DNA of 64,000 bases from Adineta vaga (Eukaryota; Rotifera), in assembly GCA_021613535.1 (NCBI GenBank), contig CP075493.1, positions 3,720,001-3,784,000 of the forward strand, in the 5' to 3' direction. Below, one piece after another: positions 13,201 through 24,163 of this stretch (position 1 is the first letter of the stretch; each line of letters starts with the position of its first letter). The notes below the pieces were generated by a model. The model did not search any database, was not told the origin of the DNA, and saw only the letters and a list, made by a program, of their open reading frames with translations. The translations under genes and the position numbers were made by a program.

Positions 13201-14069
13201 CTTTCTTACAAATGAATGGAATACAAGGTTTTCTTATTGTTCATTTCAAACTAAAGAGCATATCCTTGTCAATTCAACAATTCCCTTAAGAATTATTTCT
13301 GTTTCTATGATTATTTGTTGATAGTACGTTCTTTTTTTCTCTCCTCTCAAGACGTTTCTTCTTCCTTGTCGCGTACGACATGTCATTTTTAGTAGAAGTG
13401 TTAGTTCGTTTATATGAGTCTGTCGTTTCTCTATTGATCTTAACATGACGAGGAAGAAAAAGTATAAAAGAAGATAATTATTCAAGTGACGAATGTAAGT
13501 TAAATAGATGACGAACTATTTTCCCTATATTTGTATATACATATAAATTTAACGAAGAGTGATGACCTTGCTTCTTTTTCTTCAACTTCTCCTTCATCGT
13601 CGTCTTGTCTTCGTGTGAAGAAATAGAGGAAAACTCATGTTCATTTAACTACATCAAAGCTTTAGAATATACCTAAAACCATTTATATGTTTTGAACATG
13701 CACATCGCAGGATTGAAATCGAATTAATATATCGTTGAATAGACAAACATTCTTGAAACAAAAATGCTTTTCCTTTCCCATGTTCATTTTTTCCTAATTA
13801 TGCCATGTCTAAGGTATCTCATCATGTAATTGGTGACATGTTCATTCTCTTTTGTCGTGTGTCAAATTGAACAGCAACAGTTCATATATCCAGCTGTTGC
13901 AGAAAAGAAGAAAAAACTTTTTCATTCTTTTTCTCTCTCCTTTTCTCTTCTAGATCATTATTTTCCTCTCTCGCTCTCTCTCTCTCTCTCATTCTCTCTT
14001 CTTACTTTACCTTCATTTATATATATATATCGTATACATACATACAGACGCATTTAATACAATAATAAC
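10271..14069. other. Long intergenic region upstream of Frizzled
   Basis: About 3.8 kb contain no supported gene; ORFs at 11206-11454 (-), 12203-12394, 12803-13054 and 13246-13485 (-) have no recognisable features. Microsatellites occur at about 12440-12481 (TA/CATA) and 13965-13990 (CT). A patch with raised CpG and CG-rich words (12820-12990, for example GTGCGTGCGTGAATG and ACACGCGCACG) stands out from the AT-rich background. The length before a developmental receptor gene suggests cis-regulatory DNA. Confidence 0.55.
13965..13990 (+). repeat. CT dinucleotide tract
   Basis: A CTCTCTCG/CTCTCT run lies about 80 bp before the Frizzled start and is followed by TATATATATAT (about 14018-14029). 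Both may lie in its promoter or 5' UTR. Confidence 0.7.
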
Positions 14070-16693
14070 ATGAATCGATATTTTATACAACAACAACTAT
14101 GTCTTCTTTTACTTCTGTTAATCCTACGCATACGTTTGGTAAGAAGTGACCAACCACAACTACAATGTCAAGCAATTACTTATTATGAATGTAAAAATAT
14201 TGGATATAATCAAACGTATTTACCTAATAAATTTAATCATCAAGATCAAAAAGATGTTGCACTTGTGGTATGTACGAATTTAAATTCTTACTCGTTTTAA
14301 TAACAAGTTTGAACTATGTCATTATAGATTGATTAGAACTACTGTATTTTTCCTTTTACTCCTCCTACAAAAGTGTTAATCGATCTTTCGAGATAGGTGT
14401 GAATAGAGATAGACATTGATGACTGTATTACAGCCTAACGGGCCAGTTTTCTTTTCTGACATTTGTCTGACCTTAAAAATGATCTGACAAATAAACAATG
14501 GATATTATGATATCATTAAAAGAGAATGATTATGTCAATAGAAGAAACAAGAAAAGGATATTTATATCCAATGTTAAAAAGACTTCCGCAACGAACTTAC
14601 TCAAATATTAGTTCATAGGATCTAATGAATTCGTATGAAATAACTACGTGTTAATAGACAAAAGAAACAAATAATTAACTACTGTTCATTTAGATCAATC
14701 AATTCACAGCTCTACTTGCTGTTGGCTGTTCATCTGAACTACGCTTTTTACTTTGTTCAATTTATATGCCATTATGTTTACCAAATTATTCTGAAACGAT
14801 CCCACCATGTCGTGAGGTAGACACGAATAGTATTTGTATGTTTTCTCTAATTGTCAATATTCGATTTCTATTTAGGTATGTGAACGTGTTCGTACACCAT
14901 GTGAAGCATATTATACACGATATGGTTTCATTTGGCCAGATGCATTAAAATGTGAACAATATCCGTCAAGTAATGAGAATGCTATTTGTATGGATCCAAA
15001 GAAAAACGAAACACCATCACCAAAATCATCGTTTAAATTATCATCTCCTCGTCCTTCTCAATCATCACTATCATTGTCACCGTCATCATCATTATCATCA
15101 TCATGTTGTCAATGTAATACATCATTAGGTTATCGTCTTATTGATGATGATGAATCAATCAAACGATGTGTTCCGCCATGTTATTCACCGTATTTTTCTG
15201 ATGAACAATCAAAATCAATGATGAATACTTGGTTAACTTTCTTAAGTTTATTATGTGCAATATCGTGTGCATTCGTTCTCTTAACATTTTGTATTGATAT
15301 TACAAGATTTAAATATCCACAACGACCAATTATATTCTTAGCTTTATGTTATTTCTTTGTATCTTGTGGTTATTTGATACGATTGGGATTAGGACATGAA
15401 AATGTGGCTTGTCGATTAGAAAATAAGGTAAATTCAATTTCAATGATTTTTGATAACACCTTCTATAGACAATAGAATCTAATACATAATGAATCCTATT
15501 TAATTCTTATTGAAAAATGATGCGATTCTGAAGGACAACATTCTTTTATTAACCTTGTTCTGGCATATTTCTGTAGAATGTCATTATTTTGACATACATA
15601 TCGTCTCCTACTAAGAAAAAACAATATATCAAGTGATTAAGATCAAGAATGAAAACGTTTTTTCTATAATTGAAATCTTTTGAAAAGCAAAATTAATATC
15701 TTTCGTATAAAACTTTATATTTATTCCATTTAGATTGATTCTCCATCCTATGTTCAACTTGTTCGTGTATCTGGTCCATCCAATTGTGCATTTGTTTTTG
15801 TTTTAATATATTTTTTCGGTATGGCTTCATCAGTATGGTGGGTTATATTAACATTAACATGGTTTCTTGCTGCCGGCTTTAAATGGTCATCGGAAGCGAT
15901 CGCTCATTATTCGGTATACTATCATTTTATTGCATGGCTTTTACCATGTTTACAAACAATAGCTATTCTCATGTTAAATGGTATTGATGGTGATCCAATA
16001 AGTGGCATCTGTTACGTTGGACATACCGATTCTTCAATGTTACGTGGTTTTGTTATTTTACCATTAATTGCTTTTTTAACAATTGGTACAATATTTCTCT
16101 TAGGTGGCTTAATCAGTTTAATGCGTATACGAAATGTCATGAAAAATCAAGATCGAACAAAAACGAATAAATTAGAAAAATTAATGGTACGAATTGGACT
16201 CTATTCAATACTTTATACTGTTCCAGCTACTTTTGTAAGTTAATCAAGTGAATGAATATCATCTGATTTTTGACGAAAAAAGAAAATGTTTGTCTTTTCT
16301 TAGGTAATTGGAATTTATTTTTATGAATTACGTTATCGTTCCACATGGGAAGATAATCTTCATTGTAATAGTTGTCCAAATCGATCGTCATCATCATGGA
16401 CAATTCAACCAAGTCTTACAATTTATTTCGCCAAATATTTCTTCCTATTAATTGTTGGTATAACAACAGGTTTATGGATAAATCTCAATAGTAAAACAAT
16501 ACGTTCATGGAAGAATTTTTTTTGTCGTTGTTTTTGTTGTAAAACTTTGGAAGAAGAACATCATTATCAACAATATGGTAGTCATCATGGACGAGAGGAT
16601 TATGGAATAAATTATTCATATAAACATACGAAAATCAATGGAAGTAAATATTCACTTCCATCATCGAAACAATTGCCTTTAGTACATGTCTAA
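14070..16693 (+). CDS. FZD5/8: Frizzled receptor, FZD5/8 type
   Basis: Exons are 14070-14267, 14694-14816, 14876-15427, 15734-16234 and 16304-16693. All four introns are phase 0, giving 587 aa. A signal peptide (LCLLLLLLILRIRL) precedes a Wnt-binding cysteine-rich domain with all ten cysteines (about residues 30-145). A Ser-rich linker and a CCQC segment lead to the seven-helix region. Motifs include RPIIFLALCYFFVSCGYLIR, SSVWWVILTLTWFLAAGFKW and DGDPISGICYVGH, which resemble FZD5/8 more than other classes. The cytoplasmic KTxxxW Dishevelled-binding motif is present as KTIRSW near 16497. The protein ends LVHV, a possible class II PDZ ligand. It would act at the plasma membrane in Wnt signalling. 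Vertebrate FZD5 and FZD8 coding regions are single-exon, so the introns here are notable. Poly(A) signal AATAAA is at 16825. Confidence 0.92.
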
Positions 16694-17654
16694 ATTGTCG
16701 AATTCATTTGGACGATTCCTCTCATTCCATTGTATTTTTTTTGTTGTTGTGCATTTCATCAATATAGTTTAATCCTAATTGTGTGCGTGTGTATATGTGT
16801 GAGTTTTCTTTCTATTTTTATAATAATAAAAAAAAAGAAGATAAATATCGTTCTTTTCTTCTTCTTCTCCTTCTTCAAACAAGGATAACCACTTAATAGA
16901 AAAGATATTGATTGTATATATGACAGAACACTATGGGTGGTAATGCAATTTATATTTGACATGATAACAATTGAATTAGAAATATGTTAATTAGACGAAG
17001 AACAAGAATGGAATTTAACCTTGAAGATGATTACAAATAATACGATTTGTGTTAATAGAAATAGCCTTGATAATAAGAGCAAAGATTTCGAAATTATGAT
17101 TATCTTCTAAAATGAGTTTCTTAATAAATGGATTTCAACTATTCAATATCATACAATCATTCTTCAATTAATTTATTATCAATCATCGATCGTTGATTCT
17201 TTTCATGACATAAAACGAAAAAGAAAACGTACTGCAACAATTTTGATTTCTCAAAATTGAGACTAGAACACACACAAGAACAAACGAAAAAAAAGAAAAC
17301 TAAACACTTATATGCATAGACAAATAACTCTTTCTGACTCTCTCTCACGCAGGCATAAAACATACACATATACAACGGAACAAAAAAAAAGAAACATTGC
17401 CACTGACGAAAACTTTTTTTTGTTAGTGGACTTTGAGCAATCAACAATAATAATAACAACAAGTGACAAGACAAAGAATTATTGTGTTGAGTTAGAAGCA
17501 AAATTATTAATAATCTGAGAGATGCGGAAAGACAAAACTAATATTGTTTTTTTTTATATGAACAATTCTACATTAGAGAAATATTGACATGGCACAACAT
17601 CGAAGAAGAGAAAGAGAAAAAAAACAAACAAATTAAACATCCTAAGAATGAAAT
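16694..17654. other. Convergent intergenic region, Frizzled/Nanos
   Basis: This interval holds the 3' UTRs of two convergent genes. AATAAA at 16825-16830 fits Frizzled polyadenylation. The remainder is poly-A/T and low complexity, and no further gene is supported. Confidence 0.6.
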
Positions 17655-18633
17655 TTAATCAAAAGCACTACCAATTATTTGACTATTACCTGGCGATTGA
17701 TGTAAAGGACAATAACGTAAGGTATGCGCTAAATCACCTGTAGCACCACATTTTGGACATACATAAGCACGAAGTATTGGACAAAGAATGGTTCCTGCAC
17801 CATTACGTAACATATGTGAACGATAAACTTCAAAAGATTCACCATTTTCAAAACAAAATTTACATTTCATTTTAATACCTAACATAAAATATAAAGCACG
17901 AGCATCTGTAACTTGTTTCGTCATATCTAAACGGAAGAAGATATTATGTATTGATAGTTTTCCTCTTTTCATTACCAATTTGTGCTCGTTTAGCAATGAA
18001 TTTCTTACTACCAGTTGGATCATTGAGATCATCGGAATCTGTAAAAATATTCATTTGATCACGAGATGTGGTGATTGAATTCGATGGTGGTGAATAATCA
18101 ATTAAATTTGTTAAATCTGTAAATTGATGATGAGAAAATGGACTAGTCATTGATCGAGTATTTTGTGGTAAACAATGACTAAATATAAAGATATACATCG
18201 ATTGTCTTTCAAATTTTATTTTATTTTACCGTGAAAGAAAATTTCCATGTTGACAATGTTGTTGTTGTCGTTGTTGTTGTTCTTTACTATTATGACTACT
18301 GATTGCTAAACGAAGATATTGATTGTTTAAATTTGTTGATGAACCAGCACAAAGTAATGGTGATGTATCTCCAAAATCGGAATCAAGTCCTGGTGATGAT
18401 AAATAATCTAATTCATTAAATAATCGAGCAGCATTTGTTGAAGATGAAGAGACTATGCCAGAACCCATCGGTGGTGTTGCTAATACTTTTTCCATTATAC
18501 CGCGTACAACATTAGCAGCAGCAAATGACATTGGTGCACCACTTGAACGATTTCCATCCGTCGAACCTGATGAAGAATTTGATACTGACGAACCAGTTGA
18601 TGTTGTTGATAAACCTGTTAAATTATTATTCAT
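17655..18633 (-). CDS. NANOS: Nanos-type zinc-finger RNA regulator
   Basis: Exons on the minus strand are 18230-18633, 17976-18178 and 17655-17926, giving 292 aa with phases agreeing. The C-terminal double CCHC finger is complete: C-x2-C-x12-H-x10-C followed by C-x2-C-x7-H-x4-C, with the family words [17 protein letters not shown] and AHTLRYCPL. The N-terminal two thirds are Ser/Thr/Asn/Gln-rich and disordered, as in other Nanos proteins. Nanos proteins bind mRNAs with Pumilio and recruit CCR4-NOT to silence them, maintaining germ cells and stem cells. A segment [14 protein letters not shown] loosely recalls the CNOT1-interacting motif, but its central Trp is absent. The first ATG of the first visible exon is taken as the start; CTAG 18 bases upstream could be a splice acceptor, so an upstream noncoding exon or leader is possible. 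Confidence 0.93.
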
Positions 18634-19127
18634 TATTGATTGATAAGAACCTAGATGATGACAAAGAAAAATTAAGAGAGATATGAAATGACTTTTTTTT
18701 CTAATGTACTCATTGACATTTTGTTTTCAAACTAAATTCAAATCGATTCGAACTATTAGATATTGTTGATATGTGCTCGATGAATCTAAAAACAACGAAC
18801 TGAATATATCGATTTTCGAAAGAATATCGTCGAACACGAGAGAAAAAAGAGAAGAAAAAGAAGATTCACTATCACTCTCCCATAGTGTCTATATATACAT
18901 ATATATATATATATATATACAGAATAGAGAAATCAAATCCACGTGTGAATCATTCGAGAAATGAATAGTCAGGGAGAATTACATCGAGGGATGAATATAT
19001 TGAAGAATTCAACGTAAAACTATTCAGACATTTATTTTTAAACAAAAAATATAAATCAAATCAAGTCATTCTATCACATGAAAATCATGTATTCTTGGAA
19101 AGTTCGTCGCGATGTTATCTATACGCT
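18634..19127. other. Nanos upstream region
   Basis: About 0.5 kb contain a TA microsatellite at about 18892-18919 and purine-rich sequence. The Nanos promoter and the 3' UTR of the next minus-strand gene must share this space. No ORF is supported. Confidence 0.6.
18892..18919. repeat. TA microsatellite
   Basis: An almost pure TATATA tract, interrupted once by ACATA. Similar shorter tracts occur near 21197, 36113, 40127, 44180, 57570 and 61984. Confidence 0.8.
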
Positions 19128-19639
19128 TTACCATTGTTGACGATATTCAGTGGACTAGATATAAAGAAGAAAGGAGAGAATACATTATCGAATTTAGTTT
19201 AATTATACATACAGTAAATCGATTTGGAAGTCGTGCATCTCGACGATAATATTGTCGTTGTTGTTGAGTAGGTGCTGCTGTAGCGGTCGTTTTTGGTCGA
19301 CTAAGAAGATAGAAAGTTAGAATTAATGTTATTTTCTTAAGCAAAAATAGCCTACGGATAGATATCTCGACTTCGTTGAAATATAACAGGTTCACTATCA
19401 TCTACGACAATCATTTCCATAGGTGTACATGTACATCGTGGTGGTCGAATTTCTTGACGATAGACACGAGTTGGAAATTTGAATGGTTTTATTGGTTGAC
19501 GTTCAACTTTTCGAATTTGTTTATCTAATTCATCTTGTGTTCGAAGTGATTGACGTCGTTCAAGAATATGTTGACGACGTTTAGCTTCGTAATATTGTGC
19601 TTCCATACTCATGTTTAATGTCGGTAACTTAACTTTCAA
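19128..19639 (-). CDS. Unrecognised small basic protein
   Basis: Exons on the minus strand are 19356-19639, 19213-19300 and 19128-19154, giving 132 aa; phases fit (2, 0) and the splice sites are GT..AG. I do not recognise the family. The first 45 residues are a charged helical stretch (EAQYYEAKRRQHILERRQSL). A Pro/Arg-rich part follows, with RPPRCTCTP and an acidic VVDDSEPV. A Gln/Ala-rich linker leads to an aromatic-basic C-terminus ending NRFTSTEYRQQW. The compact, basic, Tyr/Trp-ended layout recalls small ciliary microtubule-associated proteins, but this is only an impression. The small third exon (nine codons with stop) needs transcript support. Confidence 0.6.
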
Positions 19640-20020
19640 CTAAGAATTAAATGAAATGAAAAACTCAAACAAATGCACACAATTTTTCTGCTTCATTTTG
19701 ATGTTATTTCTCTATTGCTGTGAAACAGAATAAACAAACACGTCAAATGTCTTGTTTTTCTATTGTTGCCCGTTTTTAATACATTCTCTCAAGTATAGGT
19801 CAAAGAAAAGACATTTTTATGAAATGCAAAAAATACACTTGTCTGCTTAATCTTGAGATTCTTTCTCTTTCTCTCTCTTTGATCAGCTGGAAAACAAGTT
19901 TAGAATATTTAAAATTTAATCATTTTTCTATTTCGACATCAAATTAATCATTACAGTTGACAATAAAAACATACAATCGAGCACCAATGATACATATCAA
20001 AGAAATGTTTGAATATCATT
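19640..20020. other. Intergenic region
   Basis: AT-rich sequence between two minus-strand genes, containing the promoter of the 132-aa gene and the 3' UTR of the glutamate-receptor gene. Nothing else is seen. Confidence 0.6.
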
Positions 20021-23000
20021 TCATATAGACTTCGTTTTTAATTTCGATTTCAATCGTTTTAATTCATGTTCAAGTTCATGAATACGTTTTTGAATCAATC
20101 GTTTTTCAGTTATGTTCTCTTTTTTTATCCGTAAATCACCATTCAAAGGAAGCACGGTGATCTCTTTCTGTTGTTCATTAATGATATTCATTTGTTGTTT
20201 TAATTGATAAGTTGTTGTTAGTAGTTTCGGAACATTAACTACATGTAAATCTAAACTATCACATCGAGTAGAATAGTTATGAAGACTAGAAAAACGAAAC
20301 AATGAATACGAATTCGTTTAATAAAAATTTTATTGACAAACCGTTCTCCAACTGATCTTGATGAACAATATTTGGAAGACGAATATGCTTGCGCATAAAC
20401 ATCATCTGATACATTTAAGACTGCATATAAACGCTAGAATAAGAAAGATTTATTTCTTACTGTCAATCTTTTTTCCTCACTTACTTGTGAACAAAATAAC
20501 CAACCACGCCATTGTTTTCGCCGCCAATATGGTACAGCATATTTGAATATTAGCCATTCTAATCCAAGTATAATCAATCCAACAATAATACCAGCTATTA
20601 ATAGAATAAATACACCAAAAAATCGATCAACAGACAATATACGATTCTACAATAACAATTAGAGACTAGATTCGATTAAAATTTGTCAAAATTATTACTT
20701 CTTCTAAGAGTTTTGTTTCACAATTTTCATACACATACCAATCATCATGAAGACGTTGAATAATACCTAAATATTTTCTTCAATGAAATAACTCGTGACT
20801 AACATTCATCTACCTTTATCAACATAAGACAATAGAATATCTGTTATAGTATTTTTTAAATCTGTATCAAATTTCGTAAAACCTAATGATAAACCAAATG
20901 TACCAAAATTATCACCACTAATACGAATTAATTTTGAAACATCTCTTGTTAAATAATATCTTGCCATGGAATGATCCATGAGAAGATATGTTATTGATCG
21001 ACTTCGAAGTAGTTCAATACCACGACCATACGACGAAACATAATGAAGATGATGATAAAGTGTATTGAGATAGAATCGTTTTAAATATTCTTCATCACTT
21101 GTATTTGCAACAACACCAACAGTACATCGAGGCATATTACGACAGATATCCTATAATTTAAATAGAAATAGATCAGAATTTATGTTATTTTGACATATAT
21201 ATATATATATTGAAATCAGTACAACAAATGATAACTTCGTATGAAAAAAATTGAAGATAAAAATCCTTTTGATAAATAGTTAAATGAAACTCACTACTAT
21301 ATTATGAACGACAGTTTCCGTATGTGTTCTTCCAGTTTCAACCATAAATGCAGCTAATTTTGCGGTATAAATAGCAATAAATACAATACCAAAACCACCC
21401 CAGACCTAATGAGAACAAAAAAAAAAGAATATTATGTTCTACTTTCTTCTGTAACTTACATTTCCTAAAAATCGATTTGACCAACATTTTGGTGATTTCG
21501 TTTTAAATGTATGTGAGAAAATAATCGACCAACTTAGTGTTAACGCTGATGCTAAACTAAAAACTACATGTCTTCGACGACCTTTTGGTGTTAAACTACA
21601 GATAGAAAAAGAAATTATATTTTGAAAAAGAAATTGTCATTCATTTACCCATAAGGACTATGCCATTCGAAAAATGTTTCAAATAAAGCAGTCACAGTCA
21701 AAACAACAAAAATCATTAGCCATGTTGACCATGAGAATGGTTGTAAAAATGCACCTAACGATAGTCCAGTTGGTGGTGGACCAGTTAGAATAACATAAGA
21801 CGAATGATAGAAAGGTGGACTTAGATCAAATGATTGCGTGACATATGATTCGTATGGTATAGCAGATATAGAAAAATGAGCTCGACGATGTTTTAATGTT
21901 TGTATTAAAGCTAACCATTTATTTGGTTTATCAGAAAAAACAAATAATTTGATTGATTGTAATCCACTAACTAATTTCGAATCTTCAAGACGCATTAAAA
22001 GATTAACTGATATTCCATAACAACAACGTGGTGATGTTATCATTTTTGAATGTAAAAATAATGCATCAGTTGTAAAATTCGTTGTCAATGGATCAATTTC
22101 ATAACATGGTACACCATAATTACAAAGAAATTCCGATGATATCTGAGCTTCGGAAACGAATAGATATGGTGGTTCAACTACACCAACAATGATTGTTTTT
22201 TGTACGACTGTATGCGTATGAACATATTGACAACCATGAACTCGACCAGTTCCTGAAGCAACATACAATTTATATAAATTCTGTAGATTCATAATAACAT
22301 TGGATGAGATTATTGCTGTTGTTGAATTCTCTTGTTGAGTCGAAGAAGATGTTTTACGTGAGGATGAACTTGATAGACGACATGAACGAAATAATTGTTC
22401 ACCACTTATATGTTGCGGATTAAAAATGCGATAGATCATTGCTTCACACGCTTCTCCAGTATGAGCCTAGATGAAAAATACAGTGTAAAACATAGAACAA
22501 AATTCAATAAGATTAACCATAAAGATAGTTGGAAGACGCCATGCAAGAGTTTTAGGTTCAAATAATATTGGATCAATACCAGTACCAACTCGAATATCAC
22601 AATTCCATTCAGTAAAATTAGTAAATAATCTTTAGAATGAAAGACAAGAATAAATTCTTATTTAAATATTTGAAAGTCATTAGTTTTTTTTCTTTTTATA
22701 ATTGTTAACTAGAATAATTGTACCTTTAGGCAAAACTATCGATCGAAATGTTGTTCTCTAAGTAAAATAATTTCTCGTTATTCCATTAGAAATCGACAAA
22801 ACAAACACTTTTCATGTAATCAACATTTACTTCTAACTCAAATCTCGTCTGTTAGAAATGCATATATATATATATTCCTATATCCATCATATACGGAAGA
22901 CAAATATTCTGTTCCGATTGACATCCGAAGTGGAATATGATTGAATATGTTGTTAATTTAACTATCTCATTCTGTTCTACTTACTTGATGAACATTTGTG

Positions 23001-24163
23001 TCTTTTCTAATTGATTTTCCGATTGTTGAATAGCACAATTAGTTGTCCCAATGAATGATGATGAAATAGGTAAACGAATGTATGTTCGAACAACTGCATT
23101 TAATAAAATTTTCATACTTGAATTGGAAAAAAAACTAAAAAGCTTTCGACGATCTGTATGTTCTGTATGAGTTTTTGGTACATAGGATAGATTTCGTATT
23201 TCATCAATTTGTGATGCAAACCACCAACTTGTGTTATATAATAAAACTTTAATTTCGAAATTACTTCCAAATTCTTCAATGAAACGAAGAAATTGTAGTT
23301 CACGTTCAGTTGACATAATACATAAGATTAAATCAATCTCAAGTTCACTTAAATCTGTAAGAATTTTTCGTGTTGTTTGACGAAAATTAAATAATAATGA
23401 TATACGTGGTAAATGTGCTTGATAGATAATATGTTGTTTAGCAAGACGAAGATATGTTAAACGATATTCCACCATATCAAGTGAAACATCATAAATCAAA
23501 GCTAGAAAAAAAGATTAGACAATGGAAAACGATAAAGCAAAGAAATTGTTTTACCTATTCGTGTATAAACTGAACGAGTATCTAAAGCTAATGCAACTGT
23601 TGTTGCTTGTTCAATTGGATCTGGCATTAATTTGAACAGATAAGGATTATTCTAAAGAATCAAATTAGATGAAAAAGTTTCGATAATTGAAAATCTTTTA
23701 CCAATTTGCCTTGAACAATTTGATATCGATTTGTCATAGCAATAGTTGGAATTTTTAATGAACGAGATAGAAAATCGACTTCTTTTGTATATAAATCTGA
23801 AATAAATATTGTATCACGTGGTTCTTCACCGATCAATGAACATAATTTCTCGGTTGACATAGCATTTGGTTGATCAAGAATATTTAATTTTAAATCAATT
23901 CCATGAGATTCAGTTAGATTTTTGACATCAGATTTTAGATAATTTTCATTAACAGTTTTATCAAATACTCGAAAATAGATTAAACGAAGTAATCGTTTAT
24001 TAGAATATGTATGTCGTAAATGTCGAAATCTTTGTAATGAAGATTTCTCAGTAATTTCACATTGATGTGTATGAAATAAATGAATAAATATGAAAATATG
24101 AAAATAAAATTGTGAAGATTTAAAATAGGTCGATAATGACCATAGATAAACATAATTAAACAT
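20021..24163 (-). CDS. Divergent NMDA-type ionotropic glutamate receptor subunit
   Basis: Twelve exons (23702-24163, 23555-23651, 22985-23501, 22518-22629, 21649-22466, 21460-21595, 21295-21405, 20814-21150, 20699-20766, 20485-20646, 20342-20433, 20021-20285) join to 1,058 aa. A hydrophobic N-terminus leads to an LIVBP-like amino-terminal domain. The S1 ligand lobe carries the GluN signature SPRCCYG. Then come M1 (WSTWLMIFVVLTVTALF), a re-entrant pore region, M3 with IYTAKLAAF, the S2 lobe, M4 (FFGVFILLIAGIIVGLIILG) and a cytoplasmic tail ending in a coiled coil (KRLIQKRIHELEHELKRLKS). GluN1 is the nearest remembered match, but key residues differ: the agonist-carboxylate Arg of S1 is Val, the pore loop is about six residues short and lacks the Asn site, and the Asn of the SYTANLAAF gate motif is Lys. 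The S2 aspartate (LLMDHS) is kept. Whether it conducts or binds amino acids is open. In-frame TTG at 24250 was not used; ATG 24161-24163 gives a plausible leader. Confidence 0.85.
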
